A stretch of DNA of 64,000 bases from Sanderia malayensis (taxonomy: Eukaryota; Cnidaria; Scyphozoa; Semaeostomeae; Pelagiidae), in the NCBI GenBank assembly GCA_013076295.1, contig RQOL01000915.1:1302001-1366000 (forward strand), in the 5' to 3' direction. Under the pieces are notes generated by a model that had not been told where the DNA came from, ran no database searches, and was given only the letters and a program-made list of their open reading frames with translations. The position numbers and the translations under genes are program-made. Shown here one piece after another: positions 18,437-27,672 of the stretch; the stretch's first letter is position 1, and every line of letters starts with the position of its first letter.

Positions 18437-19837
18437 TTAAGCATCGCGTCCGCTCATAACTAGTTCTGCAAAGCAACGAGGGCAGCTAGGAACAGACTTT
18501 TGATCCTGCTCCGCAATTTGATAGCTAAACTCAAAGGTTTTCCACCGAACTGACATCATCTCGTTTTCTCTTTCATCAGTTGTGTTGTATTTGCCTTTAA
18601 ATTTTATGGCCTCCTTTCCAGTTGCGAAGATAGGCGTATCTTTGTCGAAAAGTATGTCTTTTGCATACGTGGTCTTTGGAGCTGCAAGATGCAGTGTTTG
18701 ACCTTCAAGCAGTAAGAGCATATCTTTCCAAGCCATTATCTCATTAGAATAACGAAAATCGTTTAAAAAAATGATTTCTTTGGTCTCGGCACCCAACCAT
18801 GCATACGTAGAATTTGCAGGATTCGTGAATGTTTCAAACAACTTGTTCAGTGGATCAAGTAGAAATGTTTTTCCACAATTTGCAGGGCCAGTTATCATGA
18901 CATTTCTGTACTTTCCACGACCCTTAAACAAAAGCTCCCTCACAGCGTCGGCAAAAACAAAAATGTTTATTCCATTGTTTTTTAAAACTTCTTTGGCACA
19001 AACCAGCCACTGTCCCTCGCACTCGTTAACGCATTCACCGGTCACAGCAGACTCTATCCTTTCCATTCTGGTAACTTTTCCCCTTTCAATTTTTCTAGCA
19101 GAATCATTCATTTTCCACGCCTGCAAAATCAGTTCATTCACTCCTTTGTTGCCTTTGCCAAACACAAAATTTGCGAGATCAGTTTTTCCTTCCAATTTTT
19201 GCTCATTAGCCAAGGCATACAGTCCCATTTCGTCTGTGATGGTTTTGGTTATGATGACATCAGCAACGTCCAAATTCGACAATCTGCGTGCTTTTGGTGG
19301 TCTTGAAGGTCCTGGCTGGTGATCTATGCCATCTACTGGTTCCATGCGATTCGCAGATCTTTCTCTTTTCTTGCACATGAGTTTTTTGGACGATTTTGAA
19401 GTCCTCGGTGATGTGGCTGAGGTTAAGTCAGGGTGTCCGTCGCTGTGCAATGCCTCTTTGTCTTCTTTAGTCACATACTTATATGCACTGAAGTAATTAT
19501 GATACAATTTGCCTTCAGAAAAATGAACAATAATGTTATGTTTTGCTTGCAAGTGTGTCTTTGCTTTCAGCCATCGGTTTGACTCTGAAAACTTTATCGC
19601 CATGTGATAATGAAAGCCAGACTTTTCATGTGTTTCCTTGCTGCATGCCCAGTGAAGTAGTTTGGCTTTTGATTTCCCACGTGAAAATGCCTCAACCACA
19701 GCATCAGCGAATCCTTGTCGCGTTGGGAATTTCCTCTCGTCTGCTTGGCTATAGGTTATCAAATAACACCTCCTCAGTTCTCTTTGCTTCAGCTCGATTC
19801 GTTCGGGACTCTCGCTCTCAAGTTTACTCAACGACAT
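18437..19837 (-). CDS. HUH endonuclease-SF3 helicase Rep protein (CRESS/Replitron-like)
   Basis: An intact ORF. The frame is open from 19891, but ATG 19837 (MSLSKLESES) looks the better start. Numbered from the upstream ATG, the HUH nuclease shows motif I CYLITYSQ (42-49), motif II GFHYHMAIKF (HUH = 94-96) and motif III AYKYVTKED with catalytic Y139 and K142. The SF3 helicase shows Walker A GPANCGKT (335-342), Walker B EIIFLNDF and motif C TPIFATGKE. A Cys pair (SCPRCF) is near the end. Such proteins nick one strand at an origin, join covalently through Tyr and start rolling-circle synthesis, with the helicase unwinding. The layout fits CRESS-DNA virus Reps and eukaryotic HUH transposons. No capsid gene adjoins it. 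Intactness over 467 residues amid broken genes suggests recent activity or selection. Confidence 0.92.
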   Translation of the reverse strand: MSLSKLESESPERIELKQRELRRCYLITYSQADERKFPTRQGFADAVVEAFSRGKSKAKLLHWACSKETHEKSGFHYHMAIKFSESNRWLKAKTHLQAKHNIIVHFSEGKLYHNYFSAYKYVTKEDKEALHSDGHPDLTSATSPRTSKSSKKLMCKKRERSANRMEPVDGIDHQPGPSRPPKARRLSNLDVADVIITKTITDEMGLYALANEQKLEGKTDLANFVFGKGNKGVNELILQAWKMNDSARKIERGKVTRMERIESAVTGECVNECEGQWLVCAKEVLKNNGINIFVFADAVRELLFKGRGKYRNVMITGPANCGKTFLLDPLNKLFETFTNPANSTYAWLGAETKEIIFLNDFRYSNEIMAWKDMLLLLEGQTLHLAAPKTTYAKDILFDKDTPIFATGKEAIKFKGKYNTTDERENEMMSVRWKTFEFSYQIAEQDQKSVPSCPRCFAELVMSGRDA

Positions 19838-19891
19838 TATTAAATTTTTAAATTTTATTGTCGAAACGTTTACATGCACAGAAAATTTCAA

Positions 19892-20330
19892 TACAATTCA
19901 TTATACAACAAACGCGTGTTTTAAACCTTTTTACCCCCCCCCCCGTATATGACATGGGTGGCCTACACTCGATGGCCGCGGCAAACAGTTCATATTTTGA
20001 AGTAATATCTCCATGGGACCTATAGAGAAATAACTTAATTTCATTTAAAAACTATTTATGCCTAACTTCCGCAATAGCGCGATGTTACAAACACACAATA
20101 AAAGCTTTACTAACTGCCACCGTGTGAGAACTCTCCTTCGCAGAGGCTCTATTTCCAAGTTGTTCATTTCACTTATGCCTCTGCCAAAGAAAATATTCTC
20201 ATAATTTTTTTCGCAAATTATACCGATATAATAGTCATTTTTAACAAAAATTTATCTCTTCAACGTATAAATATAAAATGTATTGCGTATACTAGTAATA
20301 GGTAACCATCTGCAATTTCAAGATCAAAGA
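19892..20330. other. Upstream region of the Rep gene, non-coding
   Basis: No gene. A run of 12 C residues lies near 19936-19947, with GC-rich sequence following (TCGATGGCCGCGG near 19968). No TATA box in good position was recognised. The region ends at MITE copy 2. Confidence 0.4.
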
Positions 20331-20584
20331 CAATCCTGGCCAAAACCTTTGAGACAACTCTCAAATATTCCATCGTTTGCTATTAAGCAATCCCCCGTTC
20401 CCCCTAATCAATGTTGTTTCCAAATATTCCTTGTTTCCTGCATTGCTCATTCAACTCGCATCATAAAAACCAACATTGATTAGGGGGAACGGGGGGTTTT
20501 CAGTCATAAATGGGGTATAGTTCTACAATGTTCTGTTTCTTCATTATGATTCGAACAAGTCTCAAAGAGTTTTGTCCAAGATTG
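20331..20584 (+). mobile_element. MITE copy 2 (254 bp), identical to copy 1
   Basis: Same TIRs, same internal 25-bp palindrome arms and same orientation as 16399-16652, with no difference found by reading. Together the two copies frame 3.7 kb containing the Tc1/mariner transposase and the Rep gene, like the ends of a composite transposon. Confidence 0.87.
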
Positions 20585-20662
20585 CAGTTACTTCAGTTCA
20601 AAAAATATCATGAACACAACTAAAAACTTGGAAACTGCTAGACCTAGTAGGTCTACACGTGA

Positions 20663-21118
20663 ATGACTATGAAGCATAGTCGACGAAACAATTATTATTA
20701 TTATAATTATGCTGGTAAATTAAAAGTAGCGATAGAAAAAATATATTTTTCAAAAGATTGTTTTCATAAATTATTAGATGTTTCAAGTAAAGAATTAGTT
20801 TCCCAAAATGTAATTAATTTTTCTTCTAAATGGATGAATTGTATGATTGATGGAATACGAGTATTTAATTTACCGTCTTTGTTGACGAATATTTATTTTA
20901 ATGAATACGATTATGTAGAAAAATATGGTAAAGATAAAAGTGTCTATGTATACCAACCAACACATTTAGATTTTAAAGAATGTGATTATGTGAATGAACT
21001 CTATTGTATGATTTATTTAAGAGATATTGCTAATAATATTATATTCAAGCCTAATCTATGCGCAATAGAGCTTATATTTACAGATGATCCTCGAACATTT
21101 ATAGATAAGACTATTTGA
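20663..21118 (+). CDS. Hypothetical 151-residue protein, element 2
   Basis: ATG 20663 (preceded in frame by little coding signal; ATG 20669 is an alternative) to TGA at 21116-21118. It is rich in Tyr, Asn and Phe, with many hydrophobic beta-like stretches (IRVFNLPSLLTNIYFNEYDY) and a DPRTFIDKTI end. No motif is recognised. It ends 8 bases before the ATG of the minor capsid-like gene, so it may be a structural neighbour. A possible, unproven alternative is a lost N-terminal exon of that gene. Confidence 0.4.
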   Translation: MTMKHSRRNNYYYYNYAGKLKVAIEKIYFSKDCFHKLLDVSSKELVSQNVINFSSKWMNCMIDGIRVFNLPSLLTNIYFNEYDYVEKYGKDKSVYVYQPTHLDFKECDYVNELYCMIYLRDIANNIIFKPNLCAIELIFTDDPRTFIDKTI

Positions 21119-21126
21119 AAAGTAAA

Positions 21127-22383
21127 ATGACAATCATTAATGAAAATAGATTTATTCTACAAGGATACTATGACAGTGAGAATAAAAATTCGAATTTATC
21201 ATTTAGTGAACTCATTCAAACAAATAATGAATTAAATATAGATACCTTTGACGGATGGCAAGTTGCATTAAAAATATTGTATTTGATTTTAAAGCAGCAG
21301 AGGTAAAGATTTTACGTGTTCCAACTGGAAATAATTATGTGGTTGAAGAATGGATGGTTGAAATATATTTGGGAGCTTGGAAACAATATAACCATGATGA
21401 AACAAAAAACCTAACACGAGAGGAGGTTATGTATATAACACGAAAATCAAATGATAAAAGTTATGTAGAAAATTATTACAACGCCATAACTAATATAGAT
21501 ATTGAAAACCAAAATGTATATGATATGGATTTTTCAAAACTTATGGCTCCAATATTTCGAATTGATGTTGCAAAAAATTAGCAAAAACGTTTCGGTGAAG
21601 GAAAAACCATTTCTATCACAAATCTATTGAATGAAATTCGGGATTTTAATGAATATAAAACTGGTAGAGAGAAATCAACAGGGAATCGATATTCATTTAT
21701 GGAAGCATCCAAATATGTTTTTAATCAATTTCCTGAAGTTGGTAGTGAAAAATATAAATTGTTGTCGACATATTTTCCGGATGATTTATGGAAATTATCA
21801 TTAGCATTAAATTGGACACTTCAAGATAATATACAGAAAATACAACTAGAGTGCAAATTAGTAACATTCCACCATTCTGTATTCATATAGCAATAGGGAT
21901 GGAAATAATTCCATTTTTTGATTTGATGTGTTAGATGTTACATTAGATGAAAGAAAAGCTATTATTTGGAAGCGCTGCGAAGAAGCAAGTTATAATGAAT
22001 CTAATTCATCAGAAGTGAATATTGATTCTTTATTTTGGTTTCCGGAAGGATGTTCACTAAAAGAAAGTGAACCATATTCAAAAGTTGTTAAAACACAAGC
22101 AAAAAAAGGGGGTGCTGTTCATGCAAATAATTACTTCATTTATGGTAACAATGTAGCAGATCAATTTGTTGGAGATGATACAGTTCCATTGTTAGCTATT
22201 GTTCCAGGAATTCGTTTAACTCCAACTCTTAAAACTGATTATGTTCTTTATGAACCAGAAGCATTAGAATTTTGTAATTTAAATGATCAGAAAATTGCAT
22301 ATTTTCATTTAACAATTATGGACTCAAAAGGACAAAAAATAGTTTTAAAAGCATATTGTGATTTATTATTTCGTTTAATATAA
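21127..22383 (+). pseudogene. Minor capsid/penton-like protein of element 2, broken
   Basis: Starts at ATG 21127. An early FDGWQVAL block parallels KWEMAL in element 1's gene. The frame shifts near 21290, carries a TAG at 21579-21581, and shifts again between about 21860 and 21960. The last part (21928-22383) is open, with FWFPEGCS and a C-terminal block DYVLYEPEALEF ... YFHLTIMDSKGQ. The total of about 415 residues fits the usual size of Polinton minor structural proteins. The capsid role is inferred from position just before the core and major capsid genes and from the shared block. I would not exclude another virion role. Confidence 0.55.
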
Positions 22384-22395
22384 CTAATAAATTGA

Positions 22396-22425
22396 AAAAA
22401 AGACTATAAAAAGTCCTATAAAGGA
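22396..22425 (+). promoter_or_regulatory. TATA-like pair before 22478
   Basis: CTATAAAAAG at about 22403 and CTATAAAGG at about 22416 lie 55-75 bases before ATG 22478. No GATT repeats are present, unlike the minus-strand promoters of the same element. Confidence 0.4.
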
Positions 22426-22477
22426 AACAAACATGAAATTAATAGAAGTATTTGAGAATATATGAAATTAATTAATC

Positions 22478-23176
22478 ATGTATGGTGATATATTGACAAG
22501 TCCTGGAATGTCACCTGGAATAATTCACAATGTCCCAGGTGCTATAGGTTGGACACCATCATTACATAATAGAATGGATTGGTATAATGGAGGTGTTTTA
22601 AATAAATTACAAGGGCGTGGAATACTTTCGAAGGTGTTAGGTAAAACATTGAAAAATTCTAAAGGAATACTTTCAAAAGTTGGAAAACGAGTTGGTAAAT
22701 CTATTACAAATAAGGTAAAAGCAAAAACAGCGCAAGTAGCAAGAAAACAACTGAATAAAGTTGTACAACAAGCAAAACGAAATGTGCAAAAACAAGTAGT
22801 ACAAACTATTGGGAAAAAACGAAAAGCATTAACACAAGCTGTTACAACAAAAGCAAAAAAAAATATCAACGCAAAGGATTTAAAGAAAGTTATGTCTCCA
22901 ATTGTTTCGCAAGAAGAAAAACCTACTATTTTACTTCCAAAAGCGACAACACATTTAAAAGACATGATGCCTATAAAATCTGTGAAAAAAAGAACATCAA
23001 AGCCATCTATTAATAAACTTCATTCAAAAATAAAAAAATTAAGTAAAATTCCATCGAAAAAATTAAATAAAGTTAAAAAAAAACGAGTTACAAGAATGAT
23101 TAAACAATATCGCAAAATGTATCATACAGCTTATGATTTTATGAATCGAAATAATCAAGCAAAGTATAAATTTTAA
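22478..23176 (+). CDS. Lysine-rich core-like protein, 232 residues
   Basis: An intact ORF just upstream of the major capsid gene. The first ~45 residues are uncharged and Gly/Pro-rich (SPGMSPGIIHNVPGAIGWTP). Then LQGRGILSKVLGKTLKNSKG starts a very basic Lys/Ala/Val region to the end. The GRGI-type helix followed by a basic tail resembles Polinton and adenovirus minor virion/core proteins (protein VI or VII position), but sequence identity is too low to name. It would condense DNA or act at the capsid interior. It is intact although its neighbours are broken. Confidence 0.55.
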   Translation: MYGDILTSPGMSPGIIHNVPGAIGWTPSLHNRMDWYNGGVLNKLQGRGILSKVLGKTLKNSKGILSKVGKRVGKSITNKVKAKTAQVARKQLNKVVQQAKRNVQKQVVQTIGKKRKALTQAVTTKAKKNINAKDLKKVMSPIVSQEEKPTILLPKATTHLKDMMPIKSVKKRTSKPSINKLHSKIKKLSKIPSKKLNKVKKKRVTRMIKQYRKMYHTAYDFMNRNNQAKYKF

Positions 23177-23209
23177 TTGGTTTTAAAAATTTACATGAGA
23201 AAGATATTA

Positions 23210-23218
23210 TATATAAAG
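23210..23218 (+). promoter_or_regulatory. TATA box of the major capsid gene
   Basis: TATATAAAG at 23210-23218 is a strong match 44 bases before ATG 23262. Confidence 0.55.
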
Positions 23219-23261
23219 TTCTTTAAACAGAAGAGTTCATTTGCTGGAATTGTAAACGAAA

Positions 23262-24636
23262 ATGGAAGTTGAAAACGAAAATGTGAGTGATGTTATTGCA
23301 GGACCATCTGTTGATGGTGAAGTTGATGAAAAATTGGCATTTAATCCTAGAGAATATATTGATTCTGCTATTCAATCAGAAAGCACAATTAGAATTTGCC
23401 CATTAAATGATCAACCTGGAAAAAGTCATGCCGATATTATTTTTCAAGTTAAACAACAAGCGGGCGTGTTTTTTGACTTTTCTAAGAGTTTATTTCGAAT
23501 GAAAATACGTTTAGTAAATGCTACAACAGGAGGTGTGATTGCTGCTGCTAAGAAAGATTTATTTATCCCGTTCAATAATGTAGCACATTCGCTATTTAAG
23601 AATGTTATTGTGCAAGCTGAACAAAGCATTATTGAATCACAAAATGGACATTATCGAACTCACGCATATGCAGCTCAATTATTAGAAGAGCCATATTTTG
23701 CTATAGGAAATAGATTGGAAGTGGATGATGGATATTATGTTGATAATAATATAACCATAAATGAGAAAGGGGAACAGGCACCTGTGTGGAATGCTCAGGT
23801 TCTTGATGAATATGAAGTCACTTATTTTGATGATGCTAAAACCCAAGTAAAAAATTCAAATATACAAGGGGTGAAATGAAATAGACTTTTTAACAAAAGT
23901 GAAATTGTAGAATATAATTTCTTTCCGAAATTAAATATTTGTAAAGCGCAGCAATATTTCGAAGGAAACACTCCTATAAAATTTACATTTCAAAGAGTAG
24001 ATCAGAAAGAAGCTGTATTGTGTCCAGAAGCTGAAAAAGGTTCATGTGATTGGGATATTACTCATGGAATTATACCTACATACAGTAACACTGACAATTC
24101 CTAGATATACAGAATATTTAGAAGCACTCCGCTCAGCAGAAGATGTCACATACGGCATAGAGCGATTATTCATAAATACATGGACAATGCAAGATGATGT
24201 ATCCCGATTTGATGTTCAGTTATTGGATGGACAAGTGCCTGATATTATAATTCTCGGTTTTGTGGATTATGAAATTTGGGCTGGAGGTACACAAAAAAAT
24301 CCGTTTAATTTTCAACATTTACCACAAAAAGGAGGTGATTCGTTTGAATTGCCTTTACATACCAACTACATGGCCACAGTTCAAACAATTCCATATACTA
24401 ATTGTACTAATTCGCTTAGTGGGCTCTACAAAGTGTTGGGAGTTCCTTCACTTCAGGTTACAGCTGATCAAGCAACGAAAACTCAAGGTTATGCCCTATA
24501 CGCATTTAAGTTAACGAATACGGGAATGGAGACAGGGTCTAAGGTTGTAGATGTTAGAAATTCACAAGTTCAAATGCAAATTAAAGTTCCAACCACATTA
24601 AAGAAAAGTTGCATTTGGAATGATGTATTCCAGTAA
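23262..24636 (+). pseudogene. Polinton major capsid protein (double jelly roll), broken
   Basis: Part 1 (23262-23879) has the N-terminal jelly-roll signature VFFDFSKSLFRMKIRLVNAT and VAHSLFKNVIVQAEQSIIES followed by YRTHAYAAQLLEEP. A short in-frame stop region follows at 23877-23885, coding sequence continues in another frame to a TAG near 24103, and the last part (24046-24636) shows DGQVPDIIILGFVDYE and the hallmark QKNPFNFQHL. These blocks match the capsid family often annotated as F54H12.2-like in invertebrate genomes, which Polinton studies identify as the major capsid. It forms the pseudohexameric capsomers. It has at least two breaks and is not a working gene in this assembly. Confidence 0.85.
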
Positions 24637-24755
24637 TCACATAACCTTCGGAGATAAAAACACTATAGTATTAGATTATGCCCCATAAATAAAAAAGTCA
24701 CTTTAACTAAAGATATTTAATAAATAGATGGAATAGAGTAAAGCACAAATTAAAT

Positions 24756-25398
24756 ATGAATGGACAAGATTTATATAAGATTTGTAAAGAAGATAGAAAT
24801 ATAGGCGAAAGTTTCAAATGTATTGTAACAGATAATGAAGTGAAAGTTTTGATTCGAAATGAAAAAGTATTTTTACATTGGTTTAAACATGTGCTTCATA
24901 GTGAATTTCCTATGTCCTTTATATTATTTTCAACTGGCGAAGGAAATGGTAGTGCAGGACATTGGTTAGCTGTCTACTTTGATGTAATTGGTAAATGTTT
25001 CTTCTTTGATTCATATGGAGATAAACCAAATAAAATATTTCAAAGATTTTGTGAAATATTATGGTGATTGCTCAGGATATGTTTCCACGAATTCATAACC
25101 ACAAACAATATAAATAAATGAAATATGTAGAGAAATGCAAGCACATGATACAGTGGTGTGTGGAGAGTATTGTATTTATTTTTTACATGTTATAAACACA
25201 TGTGCAAACCTGAACAAGCTGAATATTTATAGAACAACCTTTCCAAAAGTCGTGAAAACCGGAAGATATGCAGGTCATAGAGACAAATTTAATAACTATG
25301 CTCAATTTTATATAAATGATGAATTTGTTAAAGATTGGGTACAAAAAAACTATAATTATACATCTGTAAAATCTATTATTCCAAAAAAAATTTTATAA
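24756..25398 (+). pseudogene. Adenain-like (C5) cysteine protease, broken
   Basis: Part 1 (24756-25067) carries the catalytic His in SAGHWLAVYFD (H69) and an acidic residue in FFFDSYGDK (D85). After a frameshift near 25065 and two in-frame TAA codons (about 25101 and 25116), part 2 (25135-25398) carries the catalytic Cys block VVCGEYCIYFLH. Adenain-type proteases mature virion proteins in adenoviruses, Polintons and virophages. The order after the major capsid is usual for these elements. Both stops could derive from CAA codons by C-to-T change. Inactive as assembled. Confidence 0.82.
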
Positions 25399-25400
25399 AG

Positions 25401-25508
25401 TTATTCTTGTTGTGCTTGTTTTTGTTCTTGTTCTTCTTGGTCTTTAAGTTCTAACAATTCGCAATGTTGTACAAGTTGATAAAAAATCAAGAAGTGTTTC
25501 TCTTTCAT
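25401..25508 (-). CDS. Small Q/E-rich ORF, 35 residues
   Basis: ATG 25506-25508, preceded by the (GATT)n-TATA module at 25541-25613. It encodes MKEKHFLIFYQLVQHCELLE followed by a Gln/Glu-rich helix. No family is recognised. The promoter module in front of it is the main reason to believe it is a gene. It is tail to tail with the protease gene. Confidence 0.35.
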   Translation of the reverse strand: MKEKHFLIFYQLVQHCELLELKDQEEQEQKQAQQE

Positions 25509-25572
25509 AAAACATCAATGATAAAATATATTTTTACATCTACCTCTTTATAACTATTTAATATATCAACAT

Positions 25573-25613
25573 ATCAATCAATCAATCAATCAATCAAACG
25601 ATCAATCAATCAA
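25573..25613 (-). promoter_or_regulatory. (GATT)n promoter module 4
   Basis: On the minus strand, repeats of GATT/TTGA are followed after ~20 bases by TTATAAAG (25544-25551), ~40 bases from ATG 25508. It is one of four such modules, each before a minus-strand ORF. Confidence 0.6.
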
Positions 25614-25639
25614 TATTCTAAACATGTTTTACTCAATTA

Positions 25640-25988
25640 TTATTTTTCATCATGTTGTTGTTCATATTCCCAAGCTTGTTGTTCTTCTGCATCTTGTTGC
25701 TCAAATATCTCCCACAATTGTTCAACTTGTTCTTCAAAGGTAGCATTTTCATCGAATTCAAAACCATTCTATGAAAGCGTATCGTCAAGTTTCATAAACT
25801 GATGAATCGCTTCTTTCATCATCATCACCATTATCTTCTTCACTGGAATAGTAACTTTCCGCATCACTAAGATCCATATTCATAACCGCTTCATCATGTT
25901 CTATCATATTTTCAACAGAATCAGTTATATTAATAATAAGTTTTGAGGCGCGTAAAAGATAATCACCAGTTATCCAATTATCAATCAT
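25640..25988 (-). CDS. Acidic 67-residue ORF with a broken Q/E-rich extension
   Basis: ATG 25988 (MIDNWITGDYLLRASKLIIN) to TGA at 25785, ending in a Glu/Asp/Ser-rich tail (SYYSSEEDNGDDDERSDSSV). Past a probable frameshift, a further open stretch (25640-25770) encodes NGFEFDENATFEEQVEQLWE and a Gln-rich end. Function is unknown. The acidic tail suggests a protein-interaction or DNA-mimic role, which is only inference. The gene is preceded by a (GATT)n-TATA module. Confidence 0.4.
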
Positions 25989-26058
25989 GATGAAAATATA
26001 TCAATGTTAACCGTGTTACATACAACAATAAATGATTTAATATAATATTACATTTAAG

Positions 26059-26099
26059 GCTTTATAAACTACAATCTATTAACGTCAATCAATCAAATC
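26059..26099 (-). promoter_or_regulatory. (GATT)n promoter module 3
   Basis: Minus-strand TTTGATTGATTGAC is followed ~20 bases later by TTTATAAAG (26060-26068), ~75 bases from ATG 25988. Shortest GATT run of the four. Confidence 0.55.
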
Positions 26100-26112
26100 T
26101 CATTGTTCTTTG

Positions 26113-26841
26113 TTATTCTTCGGTTACTTCAAAATGAAGGAATTTTTTCGGATTTTTTACCCGTCTCATAATAATGATTGGTACAAATTTGCCTTTGATT
26201 GTCAGGATATGATCGATTACCACGACACAATTGTTAATGTTTGATAAAAACTCAATATTCATTCCACCGTGGAAACTCACATTTTTTCCCACGATGCTGT
26301 GTACCTCCCGTTTCATTTCATCTACTTTTGCGGTAGGTGCTTGTGAATTGTAGATCCAATATACTTTTTGTAGCAACATTCCCGAATGATCAGTAGTAAC
26401 CTTTTTCCATTGTTGTAACATCTGGTAAGCATATTGACGCATATGATCACCTTCCATCAGGAGTGTAAAGGGTATATCCAGAGGTTTCTTTGTTGCTCCC
26501 AATTGAGCCTGCATATCATATTTATCATCTGCGTTGTAAGCGATCTTCTGAACCCCATTTGAGGAAGCAATATTTGCCTTTGAATGTTTAGGCATAGGAG
26601 TTACAGCATTTTGTACATCAGTCATCATATGGATTTTTGAAAGTTTATCAGTAACATCATCAATAATTGTTGGTATTGCTGGTGGTTTTACTATAACACG
26701 CGGTACATAGTTTGGAGATTCAATTGTTATATGAAAGTTATCATCATCGACAAAGTCAATGGTTAACAAACCATTTACTTGTTCATAACAAACATCATTG
26801 AATCCTTTTACTTCATCACCAAAATCCTTTATTTGCGACAT
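26113..26841 (-). CDS. Putative Walker-less relative of the packaging ATPase, paralogue A
   Basis: Intact 242-residue ORF. The N-terminal ~110 residues are variable. From about residue 118 it reads DIPFTLLMEGDHMRQYAYQM, LQKVYWIYNSQ and NNCVVVIDHIL. The order (beta strand, glycine, helix, ..V.WIY.., hydrophobic strand ending D-x-I-L) parallels the P-loop, middle and Walker B regions of A32-like ATPases, but the GxxGxGKT loop is absent and the second acidic residue of Walker B is replaced. It shares these blocks with 27006-27536. An inactive ATPase-fold regulator or structural partner is inferred. It has its own (GATT)n-TATA promoter. Confidence 0.5.
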   Translation of the reverse strand: MSQIKDFGDEVKGFNDVCYEQVNGLLTIDFVDDDNFHITIESPNYVPRVIVKPPAIPTIIDDVTDKLSKIHMMTDVQNAVTPMPKHSKANIASSNGVQKIAYNADDKYDMQAQLGATKKPLDIPFTLLMEGDHMRQYAYQMLQQWKKVTTDHSGMLLQKVYWIYNSQAPTAKVDEMKREVHSIVGKNVSFHGGMNIEFLSNINNCVVVIDHILTIKGKFVPIIIMRRVKNPKKFLHFEVTEE

Positions 26842-26890
26842 TCTCGTGTTGTGATATTCATAAACTGAGTGAATATCATTTCTATTATTT

Positions 26891-26947
26891 TATTTTATAA
26901 AAACCAACTGTCAATCAACCAATCAATCAATCAAATCAATCAAACAA
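26891..26947 (-). promoter_or_regulatory. (GATT)n promoter module 2
   Basis: Minus-strand GATTGATTTGATTGATTGAT is followed by TTTTTATAAAAT (26892-26903), ~55 bases from ATG 26841. Confidence 0.6.
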
Positions 26948-27005
26948 TGATAATCAATTAATCTGAATTAATACACAATAAATCCTTTAATTATGCAACA
27001 ATCAA

Positions 27006-27536
27006 TTAAGAAAGTGCATGTAATGTTATATTTTCCGGTGTGAACTCTTGCGGTTCACGCAACACCTTAACAATAATGCAAGGCTTTGTAATAGGATCCA
27101 ATCGTAATATTTGATCAAAAACTACAATACAATCCTGTGGAGCTGAAACAGCTTCAACTGTATATTCCTTAATAAAAACGATATTCGGAATTAATTGCTT
27201 CATTTTCCGAAATACAAACTCATTTTCTAATCGATAAATCCAAATAACATTTGGCAACATTTGTCGATCTGTATCAAATGTCAACTTATGCCAATGTTTA
27301 AATAATCTCCAAACGCTTTTATACATTTTCATATGTATTTCTCCACCAACAACTACTACCCGAAATGGAACTGTTAATGGATCATAGACAACATTGTCAT
27401 CTCCACTATGTTTCTTCAACATAGCTCGCTCCAGCATGCGTATTTTTGAACGCATTTCTTCCTCGTACACAGCAGCATCTTTGTTCAACAAAATAAATTG
27501 TTTTTCTTTGATTGTCGAATGCTCGTGCTTTACCAT
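27006..27536 (-). CDS. Putative Walker-less relative of the packaging ATPase, paralogue B
   Basis: Intact 176-residue ORF. A helical N terminus (~50 residues) precedes TVPFRVVVVGGEIHMKMYKS, LPNVIWIYRLENE and QDCIVVFDQILRLDP. The arrangement mirrors paralogue A and, more loosely, the start of canonical packaging ATPases (PF...strand, P-loop position, PN-I-W-I/W-C-Y, VV-DD-L), yet the P-loop GKT and the acidic pair of Walker B are missing. ATP hydrolysis is therefore unlikely. Both copies are open while most structural genes of the element are broken. The homology is by eye and needs a structure or profile test. Confidence 0.5.
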   Translation of the reverse strand: MVKHEHSTIKEKQFILLNKDAAVYEEEMRSKIRMLERAMLKKHSGDDNVVYDPLTVPFRVVVVGGEIHMKMYKSVWRLFKHWHKLTFDTDRQMLPNVIWIYRLENEFVFRKMKQLIPNIVFIKEYTVEAVSAPQDCIVVFDQILRLDPITKPCIIVKVLREPQEFTPENITLHALS

Positions 27537-27583
27537 CGTGTCATTAATTGAAACATATAAATGTTCTTAAAGGTAGCAAGATA

Positions 27584-27652
27584 CGGTTATATATTGATCG
27601 AATCAAACCTTTCAATCAATCAATCAATCAACACATCAATCAAACATTCTTA
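27584..27652 (-). promoter_or_regulatory. (GATT)n promoter module 1
   Basis: Minus-strand TTGATTGATTGATTGATTGA is followed ~22 bases later by AATATATAAC (27583-27592), ~50 bases from ATG 27536. Best example of the shared module. Confidence 0.65.
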
Positions 27653-27672
27653 ACAATAGAACAATGGATTAG

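Noticed and set aside
21579..25120. Reassignment of TAA/TAG to Gln
   Set aside because: Some in-frame stops in element 2 stand where CAA could have been, but others are frameshifts, and intact genes nearby end with normal TAA/TAG/TGA. Decay explains it.
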